Part shown: in pieces, positions 1-7,170 of the stretch | Layout of the letters: the number at the start of each line of letters is the position of its first letter | Numbering within the stretch: the stretch's first letter is position 1 | DNA from: Treponema sp. | GTDB taxonomy: Bacteria; Spirochaetota; Spirochaetia; Treponematales; Breznakiellaceae | Length of the DNA stretch: 9,869 nucleotides | Assembly: GCA_031263265.1 (NCBI GenBank) | Contig: JAISGE010000176.1 | Span: 1-9,869 of the forward strand | Direction of reading: 5' to 3' | Translations under genes and position numbers: made by a program | Notes under the pieces: generated by a model | The model's database searches: none | What the model was told of the DNA's origin: nothing | What the model saw: only the letters and a program-made list of their open reading frames with translations

Positions 1-572
1 AAGCGGCGTGCTAAGAACAGGTCATAGGTAACGGCGTTTCCCGATGCGGGGGTTACCGTTACAAACCGGGTTGACGCCTTCCCGGTGAGATTCGTCGCTA
101 ATGCGGAAAGTCGAGTAAGTCCATCAACAGAAAGATTCCCTGACCTAATAGCTTCTCCGGTTACTAAAACATTGAAACGCCCCACATGCGTTAAGGTAAA
201 AGAGACCCCGGACATGGGATAATTTCGTGATACCAGATTTACTACCTCCGCCCTTAATTGGAGGTAGGTTTTACCGCGGCCATTCAAGGTTCCCATGTTT
301 TGTACCTTTAATTGATATCCGGCATCAAGGGTGAGAGGAGTAGTAACCGCTCCTCCTAGGGCAGTAGCAAAATAGGCGAGGGTATAGACATCCCCAGGGG
401 TTGCAGGATAATCAGAAGTAGAGAGCGCCAGCATTAAACGAGCATTCATATCTTCAGAATTAAGTTGTTGAACCGAAGAACTTTCAGAACCTTGCGGAGC
501 TATAGGAGCGATTCCCAGTAGAACCATAAAAGCTGAAATCCCTAAACATCTACGAATAATTGTAGTAGTCAT
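1..572 (-). CDS. Polysaccharide export / SLBB-domain protein, 5' part (3' end off the window)
   Basis: An open frame runs from an ATG at 572 to the left edge without a stop (190 codons). It has a basic, hydrophobic N-terminus (RR at 7-8, then about residues 10-26) that looks like a secretion signal without a lipobox. Residues 54-66 (DYPATPGDVYTLA) resemble the start of the polysaccharide-export domain, whose hallmark is a PGD followed by hydrophobic residues. Residues 134-188, beginning NVLVTGEAIRSG, follow the SLBB beta-grasp pattern (V-x-V-x-G-E-V-x-x-P-G, then a 'ls-l-a-x-nlTG' stretch). Such proteins (Wza/KpsD-like) carry capsule or exopolysaccharide through the periplasm and outer membrane. 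GAGG lies about 5 bases before the ATG. The family call is from motif reading only, and the C-terminus and any downstream partner are unseen. Confidence 0.72.
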   Translation of the reverse strand, partial: MTTTIIRRCLGISAFMVLLGIAPIAPQGSESSSVQQLNSEDMNARLMLALSTSDYPATPGDVYTLAYFATALGGAVTTPLTLDAGYQLKVQNMGTLNGRGKTYLQLRAEVVNLVSRNYPMSGVSFTLTHVGRFNVLVTGEAIRSGNLSVDGLTRLSALATNLTGKASTRFVTVTPASGNAVTYDLFLARR

Positions 573-607
573 ATAACCTCACTAACGCATAATTAGAATG
601 ATTGTAA

Positions 608-634
608 GTTATAGAAAAAAGATTGTTTTGTCTA
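608..634 (-). promoter_or_regulatory. Possible promoter of the SLBB gene
   Basis: On the minus strand TAGACA (629-634) is followed 15 bases later by TATAAC (608-613). Each matches the sigma-70 consensus at 5 of 6 positions, but the spacer is 2 bases short. The predicted start would give a leader of roughly 30 bases before the ATG at 572. The -35 box lies in sequence that may belong to the end of the neighbouring transposon. Weak call. Confidence 0.25.
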
Positions 635-652
635 TACTATAATTAAGGACTA

Positions 653-1594
653 TCATGTTAACCCAGGAATATTGCGCACTATAAGTTGTTGATACGTAAT
701 GGTAACCGTAGTAGTACAGGCGTATAACAGTCGATTAAAGAGTTCAGGAGCAACTCGGCGACGATTGGTACGAAAACAAAATTCTGAAAGATATGCGGAT
801 AAATGTTTGGTCCCTAAACCGTGATAGGTACCTGCAATACATGCTTTTGCATTGGAAATCATCGTATTGAGCCATTGCAACTGGTCAGGGTTCTTTTTAT
901 CGTACAATAACAAAGGACCGCTAGGATATTTTCCAGATGTCACCGCTTGCATATAGGCACGATAGGCAGCGCTATTGATAGTCGATCCTGATGCAATGTG
1001 TTTATCCACAAAATCTGCGAGACCTTGACTTTGATTGGTTTTAATGGTACTTTCGACCACATCCATTTTTATATATTGCGGTCTACCTTGTTTGTCAAGG
1101 GATACCCCTGCTACTACTGGTATGATATCCCTACTACATATCCGTGTAACACCTTCGATAGGAGTACCAAAGTATATTTCGTCTAAGGCAATGATTCCGG
1201 TAAGCTGATAGTGGGCATCACAATCCATCATGGCTTTCCTAATCTTATGCAACATGAGCCATGCCGCTTGATATGAAAGATTCAGTTCTACGGCAAGTCG
1301 AGTCGCAGAAATACCCCGTTTATCATGGGCCACGAAGTAGATAGCCCAAAACCATTTATGCAAAGCTATATGGCTTCTATGTAGTACAGTTCCTGCAGTT
1401 ACAGAAGTCTGATGTTTACACGCTTTACATTCATAGAGTTTTCGTTTTTCTATAGGATAATAGGTCGTATTTCCACATTGAGGGCATATAAACCCATAAG
1501 GCCATTTGATATGGAATAGGTGTTTCCTGCATTTTTCTTCGGTATTGAACTTGTTTTGAAAATCTAAGATCGTGAGTGCTTCGTATGTTGCCAT
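653..1594 (-). CDS. IS1595-family (ISXO2-like) transposase, probably catalytically impaired
   Basis: A 313-residue DDE-type transposase of the cut-and-paste IS1595 family. An N-terminal zinc ribbon has Cys at 37, 40, 56 and 59 (CPQC, CKAC). A helical region with WFWAIYF at 81-87 follows, then the RNase-H-like catalytic domain: D138 (ALDEIYFG), the segment INSAAYRAY (206-214), N243 and K250 (NTMISNAK), GTYHG (255-259) and the closing EFCFRTNRR motif (271-279). Family members carry Asp in the 'S/T-D-x-Y-R-A-Y' segment; here that position, 209, is Ala (codon GCT at 970-968). N243 with K250 fits the known DDNK variants. AAGGAG at 1601-1606 lies 6 bases before the ATG, so the gene is otherwise intact. 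Full length with a lost catalytic residue suggests a recently inactivated copy. Confidence 0.9.
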   Translation of the reverse strand: MATYEALTILDFQNKFNTEEKCRKHLFHIKWPYGFICPQCGNTTYYPIEKRKLYECKACKHQTSVTAGTVLHRSHIALHKWFWAIYFVAHDKRGISATRLAVELNLSYQAAWLMLHKIRKAMMDCDAHYQLTGIIALDEIYFGTPIEGVTRICSRDIIPVVAGVSLDKQGRPQYIKMDVVESTIKTNQSQGLADFVDKHIASGSTINSAAYRAYMQAVTSGKYPSGPLLLYDKKNPDQLQWLNTMISNAKACIAGTYHGLGTKHLSAYLSEFCFRTNRRRVAPELFNRLLYACTTTVTITYQQLIVRNIPGLT

Positions 1595-1663
1595 TATAGT
1601 CTCCTTGTATTACGTTGTTTATCTTGTACTTGGTTTTATAAAAATTTTCAACCCAGTATACTC

Positions 1664-1682
1664 TCAGGTAAAGTATACCTGA
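1664..1682. repeat. 19-bp palindrome TCAGGTA-N5-TACCTGA
   Basis: Two perfect 7-base arms (1664-1670 and 1676-1682) flank AAGTA in the 126-bp gap between the divergent transposase and rsmG genes. The heptamer AGTATAC occurs twice here, at 1655-1661 and 1672-1678, 17 bases apart, the second copy overlapping the palindrome. It could be an operator, a transposase site near the insertion-sequence end, or a small hairpin at the start of the rsmG transcript. No T-run follows, so it is not a terminator. Confidence 0.5.
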
Positions 1683-1720
1683 CAAGGTTGTCTCTAATGG
1701 TGTTATATTAGGAATATCGT

Positions 1721-2452
1721 ATGCATGATCAGATAATAAATCAGAAGTATGGGAAAAAAGATAGCCCACTCAAAGCAGGAATAGAGGGCTTATGCAGATC
1801 AGACCCGGATATTGAGCGGATTCTGGGCCGCAAGCTGGAAACGCGTATACCCTTATTCGAACGCTATATCCAAGAAATTGAACGCTTTAACCTGGTTTAC
1901 CATCTGGTGAAGGTACAAAACCGCGAGGACCTGGTGATTAAGCACATCCTTGATTCCCTGGGTCCTTTGGGAATCATGTACCGCTTCATTACAAGCCTGG
2001 GCTCGGTTGCTCCGTGGTGTTTTGCAGATGTAGGTTCTGGTGCAGGGCTGCCAGGCATTCCCTTGGCTATTAGTCTGTCTGATGGAGAACACTATGGATT
2101 CACCCTCATCGAGCGTATGGGAAGGCGGGCAGGGTTTTTGAGAAATACCAAGGCGATATTAGGGATGACCCACATAACCATTGAAGAAGGGGAAATGGAA
2201 AAGGCCCCGGGAGGACGGTTTCATCTCATCACCTTCCGGGCTTTCCGGGCTTTGGAACCGGCGCTGCTCAAAGCGCTGTTCCGGCTTCTGGCTCCAGGAG
2301 GCGCCTTGTTCGCCTATAAAGGCCGGCAAGAGACCATCATGCCTGAGATACACAGGGTAGCATCCTGTATCGGAAGCTGGGATCTGATACCCCTCTCGAT
2401 TCCTTTGCTTGAAGAGGAACGGCATCTGGTAGTCCTTCGGCCTCCAGGATGA
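1721..2452 (+). CDS. rsmG: 16S rRNA (guanine-527-N7)-methyltransferase RsmG
   Basis: RsmG (GidB) uses S-adenosylmethionine to methylate G527 of 16S rRNA in the cytoplasm; in other bacteria its loss gives low-level streptomycin resistance. Motifs in order: KHILDS (74-79), SAM-binding loop DVGSGAGLPGIP (103-114), ERMGRRAGFLR (131-141), RAF (173-175), YKGR (199-202) and ERHLVVL (233-239). At 243 residues it is about 35 longer than the E. coli enzyme, with most of the excess before KHILDS. No other in-frame ATG, GTG or TTG exists before the conserved region, and AGGA (1710-1713) lies 7 bases upstream, so the ATG at 1721 is the likely start. It is the only plus-strand gene. Its usual neighbours mnmG and parAB are absent. 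Its 3' end converges on the flavoprotein gene with 7 bases between. Confidence 0.95.
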   Translation: MHDQIINQKYGKKDSPLKAGIEGLCRSDPDIERILGRKLETRIPLFERYIQEIERFNLVYHLVKVQNREDLVIKHILDSLGPLGIMYRFITSLGSVAPWCFADVGSGAGLPGIPLAISLSDGEHYGFTLIERMGRRAGFLRNTKAILGMTHITIEEGEMEKAPGGRFHLITFRAFRALEPALLKALFRLLAPGGALFAYKGRQETIMPEIHRVASCIGSWDLIPLSIPLLEEERHLVVLRPPG

Positions 2453-2459
2453 AGGTACG

Positions 2460-3068
2460 TTATATGCCACTCTTAGCCGAACTCGCCGGGGAAAAAGTTA
2501 TTTTGAAATCAGCAAGAACCGCTTGGCAGGCATGTTCAACCCGTAGCGTATCCAGGGGAATCTTGTCCGTATGCTGGGCCATAATCGTGTGTTCTAGCCG
2601 CGCGTTGAACAAATGGAATACAAGCCGTAATTGTTCCTCCATGATTGCGGCTCCCCGGGAATCTGGAGAGCCAAAAGCAACCAGAAAAAGGGCGTATTTC
2701 GATTTTCGTACCGGCTTTTGAATCCCCAAGGAGAACTTGGCTTCATAATACTGCTGGGTACGGTCAAAAAGAGCCTTCAAAGGCGCGGGGAATCCCAGAC
2801 AAAATACCGGAGACGCTACCACCAAGAAATCTGCTGCTTGTAAAGCCTCATCAATAGGAATGAAATCATCATAGGTGCAGCCTTGGGTGTGTTTGCAATA
2901 CCCGCAATGGATGCAGGGATTAAGGGCCGCGTCATAAGCATAGATGAGCCGTACCGTATCCTGGGGTTCCATCTGGATATTCCATTGGGCTACAAAGCAG
3001 TCCACCAACGCAGCGGTTACCCCGTGATGCCGGGGAGAACCCATCAATACCAAGGCATTTTTAGGCAT
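2460..3068 (-). CDS. Iron-sulfur flavoprotein / NAD(P)H-dependent FMN reductase family protein
   Basis: A 202-residue flavodoxin-fold protein. GSPRHHGVT (10-18) is the FMN phosphate-binding loop and ASPVFCLGFPAPLKALFDR (85-103) is the conserved FMN-contact segment of the NADPH-dependent FMN reductase group. Cys 52, 55, 58 and 64 form C-x2-C-x2-C-x5-C, the compact motif that holds a 4Fe-4S cluster in the archaeal iron-sulfur flavoprotein (established knowledge). A cluster here is therefore likely, and the protein probably moves electrons between FMN, the cluster and an unknown partner. No signal peptide is seen, so it is cytoplasmic. It starts 8 bases after the uxuA stop, so it is the last gene of the sugar-acid cluster. 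Its AAGGA site is only 2 bases from the ATG, which may lower translation. The substrate cannot be read from sequence. Confidence 0.82.
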   Translation of the reverse strand: MPKNALVLMGSPRHHGVTAALVDCFVAQWNIQMEPQDTVRLIYAYDAALNPCIHCGYCKHTQGCTYDDFIPIDEALQAADFLVVASPVFCLGFPAPLKALFDRTQQYYEAKFSLGIQKPVRKSKYALFLVAFGSPDSRGAAIMEEQLRLVFHLFNARLEHTIMAQHTDKIPLDTLRVEHACQAVLADFKITFSPASSAKSGI

Positions 3069-3076
3069 GGTCCTTG

Positions 3077-4162
3077 TTATGCCTTGTTGCTTGCGTTATG
3101 GGACATCTTCGTGATCCCTTCCCATAAACCATTGAGATAACACACCCCCAAAGCCCGGTCGTAGAGACCGTAGCCCGGCATGGCCTGTTCTCCCCAGATG
3201 GCTCGACCATGATCCGGCCTGATGGGGCCGTCAAAGCCAATCGCATAGAGGGCCTTCATAATTGCAAACATATCCAGAGAACCGTCTGCAGAGAGGTGGG
3301 CACATTCTTCAAAATTACCCGGACCGTTGTGCCGCAGGTTCCGTACATGGGCGCAGTGGATCCGGCCCTTAAGCGCGGTGATAATGTCCGGGATGTCGTT
3401 ATGGGGATTAGTACCCAGACTGCCGGTACAGAGAGTAACCCCATTGTAAGGGTTATCCACTGTGGTGATGAGTCTTACAAGCTGTTCCTTCCTACTTATG
3501 ATCCGAGGCAGTCCAAATACCGGCCACGCAGGATCATCCGGGTGTATGGCCATGTTGATACCGTACTGTTCGCAGGTAGGTATGATCGCCTTAAGGAAAT
3601 AGGTAAGATTGGCAAAAAGCTGTTCTTCATCAATACCTTGATACCGCTCAAAAAGCCGTTTAATATGGCTCAACCGTTCCGGTTCCCAACCTGCCAGGCT
3701 ATACTGTTGGGCTTGGGCCTGCATAGCCTTAAACAGGGCTTCGGGATCCATAGGATCAATAATCCTTTGATCGTAACTCATGGCAGTACTGCCGTCACTC
3801 CGCTGCTTGGCCAGGTCCGAACGGGTCCAATCAAAAATAGCCATGAAGTTGTAGCAAACCAGGGATATACCCACTTCTCCTAAACGGCTGAGCGTGGTGA
3901 TATAATGGTCAATATACGTATCCCGTTCCGGCTCTCCTGTCTTGATAGCATCGTGAACATTGACACTCTCAATTCCTGCCAAAGAAAGTCCTGCAGCCTC
4001 TACCTCAGCTTTCATAGCTGCAATGGCTTCTCGTTCCCATACGTCCCCTGGTTTGGTTCCGTATAAGGTAGTAATAACTCCGGTTATCCCGGGAACTTGT
4101 CGAATCTGTGCTAACGTAACAGAATCATAACTGGTTCCAAACCAGCGCATCGTTATCTGCAT
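3077..4162 (-). CDS. uxuA: Mannonate dehydratase UxuA
   Basis: Catalyses D-mannonate to 2-keto-3-deoxy-D-gluconate plus water (EC 4.2.1.8), the last dehydration step of hexuronate breakdown, in the cytoplasm. At 361 residues it matches the shorter Gram-positive type and is shorter than E. coli UxuA. Family motifs: MRWFG (5-9), ESVNVHDAIKTG (65-76), YNFMAIFDWTR (104-114), IHPDDPAWPVFGLPRI (206-221), CTGSLG (245-250), HVRN (272-275) and RPDHGR (315-320). Likely divalent-metal ligands are H207, C245, H272 and D317, by analogy with the known TIM-barrel structure. The usual Pro in 'YNFMPVFDW' is Ala108 here. The ATG at 4162 puts the first conserved motif at the normal distance although no clear ribosome site precedes it. 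The gene lies 26 bases after the dehydrogenase stop and 8 before the flavoprotein start. Confidence 0.95.
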   Translation of the reverse strand: MQITMRWFGTSYDSVTLAQIRQVPGITGVITTLYGTKPGDVWEREAIAAMKAEVEAAGLSLAGIESVNVHDAIKTGEPERDTYIDHYITTLSRLGEVGISLVCYNFMAIFDWTRSDLAKQRSDGSTAMSYDQRIIDPMDPEALFKAMQAQAQQYSLAGWEPERLSHIKRLFERYQGIDEEQLFANLTYFLKAIIPTCEQYGINMAIHPDDPAWPVFGLPRIISRKEQLVRLITTVDNPYNGVTLCTGSLGTNPHNDIPDIITALKGRIHCAHVRNLRHNGPGNFEECAHLSADGSLDMFAIMKALYAIGFDGPIRPDHGRAIWGEQAMPGYGLYDRALGVCYLNGLWEGITKMSHNASNKA

Positions 4163-4188
4163 AACGTGAATATACTGAAAAGTCGTTT

Positions 4189-5205
4189 CTATTCAAAGGA
4201 TAGGGCAATCTTCTTAATAGACGTATCCCCTGAATCAATCCTATTAAAGGCGTGGATGGCCTCTGCAAAAGGAATGACATGAGAAACCGCGCCTTCGATG
4301 GGGATTTTCCCTTGGGTATAGGCGGCGATCACTTCGGTAAATTTATTGTTTTGCAGTCGTGAACCTCGGATATCAAGCTCCTTGGCGGTGATCTTGAATT
4401 GCTGCACTGGGGAAGGTTCATCCAGAAAGGCCATGGTGATGATCCTGCCTGCATTACAAGTGAGGTCCGTAAGCAGCGGCAGGGAACCGGGAAAGCCTGC
4501 CGCGTCAATCGAAACGGTAGGGCCCCAGGTGGTGTATTCCTTAAGCTTTGCAGCCAGATCTTCTTTCTTGGAATTGATGACCACACTCACCCCCAGATCC
4601 TTTGCCTCTGCCAGGCGCTCGTCCACCACATCCGAGACAATGATACGGGCGCCCCTTAAACGCGCTGCCTTGATGAGGCTCTTACCCAAAGCTCCTGCAC
4701 CGAGAATAAACAGGGTATCCTCTTGGGTGATCCCTGCTCGAGCACAGGACTGAAACGCAATACTCATGGGTTCGATCATCACCGCATCGGTAAATGCAAG
4801 CTGAGGGGGCAAGATATGCATAGCCTCTTCTCCAGCAACTAGGTATTCCTGGTAGCCCCCGTCAATGTGGACTCCCCGAACCTTGAGATTACAGCAGATA
4901 TTGGGCCGACCAATCTTACAAGGATAACACTCCCCACAACTGACGATCTGATCCACGATCACATGGTCCCCGATCTGCACCTTGGTAACGTCTTTCCCGA
5001 TCTCTGCAATCACCCCTACTATCTCATGCCCCATGACTCTGGGGTAGGTTGCCACCGGGGAAGTGCCGTGGTAAATATGCACGTCCGACCCGCAGATCCC
5101 TGCGGCCTTCATCTGTACCAGCACATCAGTGGATTTTTTGATCCGAGGCACATCCACCTCAAGCATCTTTAATACCTTGGGTTTTTCGGTCAATAGTTGT
5201 TTCAT
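4189..5205 (-). CDS. Zinc-dependent medium-chain dehydrogenase, RspB / L-gulonate 5-dehydrogenase-like
   Basis: A 338-residue medium-chain dehydrogenase. Catalytic-zinc residues are C38 (GICGSD), H60-E61 (GHE) and E145 (IEP). Structural-zinc cysteines are C90, C93, C96 and C104. The Rossmann loop is GAGALG (169-174), and D192 at the end of the second strand points to NAD rather than NADP. Overall wording (YPRVMGHE, VSCGECYPCKIGRPN, VRGVHIDGGY, AVMIEP, SSRLQ-like GSRLQNNKF) is closest, from memory, to E. coli RspB, which sits beside the mannonate-dehydratase homologue RspA. Relatives in other bacteria oxidise L-gulonate at C5 to D-fructuronate. Next to uxuA a sugar-acid substrate is most likely; D-mannonate, L-idonate or a polyol remain possible. 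GGAG at 5211-5214 supports the ATG at 5205. It begins 39 bases after the dctM stop. Confidence 0.88.
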   Translation of the reverse strand: MKQLLTEKPKVLKMLEVDVPRIKKSTDVLVQMKAAGICGSDVHIYHGTSPVATYPRVMGHEIVGVIAEIGKDVTKVQIGDHVIVDQIVSCGECYPCKIGRPNICCNLKVRGVHIDGGYQEYLVAGEEAMHILPPQLAFTDAVMIEPMSIAFQSCARAGITQEDTLFILGAGALGKSLIKAARLRGARIIVSDVVDERLAEAKDLGVSVVINSKKEDLAAKLKEYTTWGPTVSIDAAGFPGSLPLLTDLTCNAGRIITMAFLDEPSPVQQFKITAKELDIRGSRLQNNKFTEVIAAYTQGKIPIEGAVSHVIPFAEAIHAFNRIDSGDTSIKKIALSFE

Positions 5206-5244
5206 GTCATCTCCATTTTTTCATGTTTCTATGTTTATTTCAGC

Positions 5245-6582
5245 TCACCTGAAAAGGCCCAGGATTGAGGGAACCGGTACCCGCGGCGTATACCCTGCAA
5301 ACCATTGGAGGGGTACCATGATCAACTCCGGGATCAGGGTCATGGCAACCAGCAGCAGGCACTGGACAATGAAGTAAGGCAAGGTAGGTAACAAGATTTC
5401 TTCCATTTTGACTTTACCTGTTGCACAAGCCACGTTGAGCACCGGTCCCACCGGCGGGGTGAGCAGGCCGAGGACGTTTACCAATACAAAGTTGATGCCA
5501 AAATAGACGGGATCGATTCCCGCCGCGCTAAGCAGGGGAATGACAATCGGGGTCAGAATAAGAATCGTAGGAACCACATCCATAGCGGTTCCGACCAGAA
5601 GGACCACCGCCATCAGCATAACGTTTAACAGGATGGGCCGGTCAGTTAATCCGATCAATGCCGCGGTGATCATCTGGGGCATGCGGGCGATGGTCATTAT
5701 ATAGGCTGCAACCTGAGCAGCGGCCGCCAGGAACATGACCACGCTGGAAGTTTTTGCCGCGCCAATAAGGGCCTTGAATATATCCCGGGGCTTGAGTTCC
5801 CGGTATACGAAAATACTCACGATAAGGGCGTACACCACCGCCACAACACCTGCTTCAGTAGCGGTAAACACCCCTCCCCGCAGTCCTACAATGATAATTA
5901 CCGGAAGGAACAACGCCCAAAGACCGCTCATGAATATCCGCAGTGTTTCTTTGATCGTGGGTTTCGGCGCATCGGTTTTAATCGCATCTTTGCGGGAGAT
6001 AAAGAACCAACAGATGCTCATAAGTATGGTGAGGTATATCGCCGGTGCTATGCCCCCAAGAAAAAGGGACTTGATCGAAACCCCCGCGGCGACACCGTAC
6101 ACAATCATCGGCACCGAAGGGGGCATAATGGGGGCCACCATATTGCCCGCAGCCACAAGCCCTGCAGATTTAGCGCGGTTGTAACCAGAATTTGCCATCA
6201 TGGGGATAAGGATAGCCCCCAGTGCCGCGGTACTTGCCACCGCGGAACCTACGAGGCTGGCGAACATGAGGCACGCAAGGATGGTAACATAGCCCAATCC
6301 CCCGCGAACACGTCCAACAAAAATATTACAAAAGTCTATAATGCGCTTGGTAAGCCCTCCGCGGTTCATCAGCTCTCCAGCGACAATAAAGAAAGGCAGG
6401 GCCATCATGGTAACGCTGTCGACTCCCCGCAATAGTTGGGCAGCCACAATCTGGGGGTTGGTAGCTGTCCCTCCCATGTGGAGAGCTGTGGCGGATGAAC
6501 CGAACAACAGAGAAAAAGCGATGGGAAGACCAAGCATCATCGACCCACAGAGGTACACCAAAAATAAAATGATCAGAGCCAT
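5245..6582 (-). CDS. dctM: TRAP transporter large membrane subunit DctM
   Basis: The large permease of a tripartite ATP-independent periplasmic transporter. It drives uptake of the ligand delivered by DctP with a sodium or proton gradient in the inner membrane. It has 445 residues with many hydrophobic helices, the usual size for a subunit with about 12 membrane spans. Family motifs: LPFFIVAGELM (62-72), GSAVASTAALG (112-122), NMVAPIMPPS (147-156), FTATEAG (239-245), TAMDVVPT (332-339) and TPPVGPVLNV (375-384). The AGGAGG at 6588-6593 is 5 bases from the ATG and overlaps the dctQ stop, so the two genes are translationally close. Substrate specificity is not readable from this subunit. Confidence 0.97.
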   Translation of the reverse strand: MALIILFLVYLCGSMMLGLPIAFSLLFGSSATALHMGGTATNPQIVAAQLLRGVDSVTMMALPFFIVAGELMNRGGLTKRIIDFCNIFVGRVRGGLGYVTILACLMFASLVGSAVASTAALGAILIPMMANSGYNRAKSAGLVAAGNMVAPIMPPSVPMIVYGVAAGVSIKSLFLGGIAPAIYLTILMSICWFFISRKDAIKTDAPKPTIKETLRIFMSGLWALFLPVIIIVGLRGGVFTATEAGVVAVVYALIVSIFVYRELKPRDIFKALIGAAKTSSVVMFLAAAAQVAAYIMTIARMPQMITAALIGLTDRPILLNVMLMAVVLLVGTAMDVVPTILILTPIVIPLLSAAGIDPVYFGINFVLVNVLGLLTPPVGPVLNVACATGKVKMEEILLPTLPYFIVQCLLLVAMTLIPELIMVPLQWFAGYTPRVPVPSILGLFR

Positions 6583-6591
6583 TGTTTCCTC

Positions 6592-7125
6592 CTATTGTAT
6601 GCTGTCCTGCATTTGATCTGCTTCCGAATCATCCCGCATTTTAAGCAGATCCGCAACTGACATCTTCATGATGACGAGCCGGAATATGTTCGCCAAGGCA
6701 ATGATACCAATGGCAATGCCGGTGATAAGTCCGGCCGCATAAACCAGGTAGGTGGGAAAATGGGTAGCCACCCAGCGATCCCGGAGATTTTGCAGCATGA
6801 GCAACCAACTGCCTCGGGTCAGAATAGACATAAGCCAGAGAAGGCCGACTTGTACCAGAAAGTAGATGAGTCGCTGTGCCATGAGCGGTACCCGGGATAG
6901 GATGCTGTCGATAATAAGGTGCTGGTTATCCCGCATGGCCCCAATAGAGCCCAGGTATACCAAGTATATAAAACAGAGCCGGGCAATTTCCTCAGACCAC
7001 GCGAAACCCTTGCTGAACAGATACCGGCACACCACATTCATAAAGACCAGGCTTATCATGACTGCTAAAAAAAAGGCAATCAACACTTCAACTGCCTTAA
7101 ACAGGGTATCCAAAAACGCTTTCAC
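6592..7125 (-). CDS. dctQ: TRAP transporter small membrane subunit DctQ
   Basis: The small four-helix membrane subunit that holds DctM and docks DctP. Four hydrophobic stretches are visible, with the family's CRYLF (normally x-RY-F) after the first helix and WSEEIARL at the loop before the second. I choose the GTG at 7125 as start because AGGAGG (7132-7137) lies exactly 6 bases upstream; this gives 177 residues beginning MKAFLDTLFKAVEVL, typical for the family. Two upstream in-frame starts, a GTG at 7170 and an ATG at 7146, lack ribosome sites. The gene follows dctP after 88 bases that hold a large hairpin. The stop is 9 bases before the dctM start. Confidence 0.93.
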   Translation of the reverse strand: MKAFLDTLFKAVEVLIAFFLAVMISLVFMNVVCRYLFSKGFAWSEEIARLCFIYLVYLGSIGAMRDNQHLIIDSILSRVPLMAQRLIYFLVQVGLLWLMSILTRGSWLLMLQNLRDRWVATHFPTYLVYAAGLITGIAIGIIALANIFRLVIMKMSVADLLKMRDDSEADQMQDSIQ

Positions 7126-7131
7126 CAAGAA

Positions 7132-7137
7132 CCTCCT
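7132..7137 (-). promoter_or_regulatory. Ribosome binding site fixing the GTG start of dctQ
   Basis: A full AGGAGG on the minus strand, 6 bases before the GTG at 7125. It lies inside the longer reading that would start at 7146 or 7170, which argues that those starts are not used. Confidence 0.8.
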
Positions 7138-7170
7138 CGACTGCATTACCAAAAAAAGAGATACGAACAC

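Larger units (their letters stand above)
628..1685 (-). mobile_element. IS1595-family insertion sequence, ends unresolved
   Basis: The transposase gene implies an insertion sequence here, but I could not find clean terminal inverted repeats or an 8-bp target duplication. The limits given are the only weak candidate pair. TTGTC directly followed by TATACT at 628-638 faces, on the opposite strand, TTGTC-AGG-TATACT at 1685-1672, a match that needs a 3-base gap. IS1595-family ends usually start with G residues, and neither candidate does. Treat the span as approximate. Confidence 0.3.

Noticed and set aside
1679..1709. CTGACA with TATATT 19 bases away as a promoter for rsmG
   Set aside because: The transcription start would fall at or beyond the ribosome site before the ATG at 1721, and the spacer is too long.
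582..1714. Short direct repeats (TTGTCT, GTTATA, ATTAG) as target-site duplications around the transposase
   Set aside because: None reaches 8 bases or lies next to matching inverted ends; each is expected by chance in AT-rich DNA.
2424..2456. CCTTC / GAAGG inverted repeat at the rsmG end as a shared terminator
   Set aside because: The stem has only 5 bp with a long loop, and no T-run follows on either strand.
2449..2721. A 90-codon plus-strand frame beginning at the rsmG stop, MoaD-like for its first 16 residues
   Set aside because: It overlaps the flavoprotein gene almost completely and loses any family likeness after the first residues. I keep it only as a low-interest observation.
3209..3883. 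A 224-codon plus-strand open frame opposite uxuA
   Set aside because: It lies wholly antisense to a clear uxuA, has no recognisable motif and arises from uxuA codon usage.
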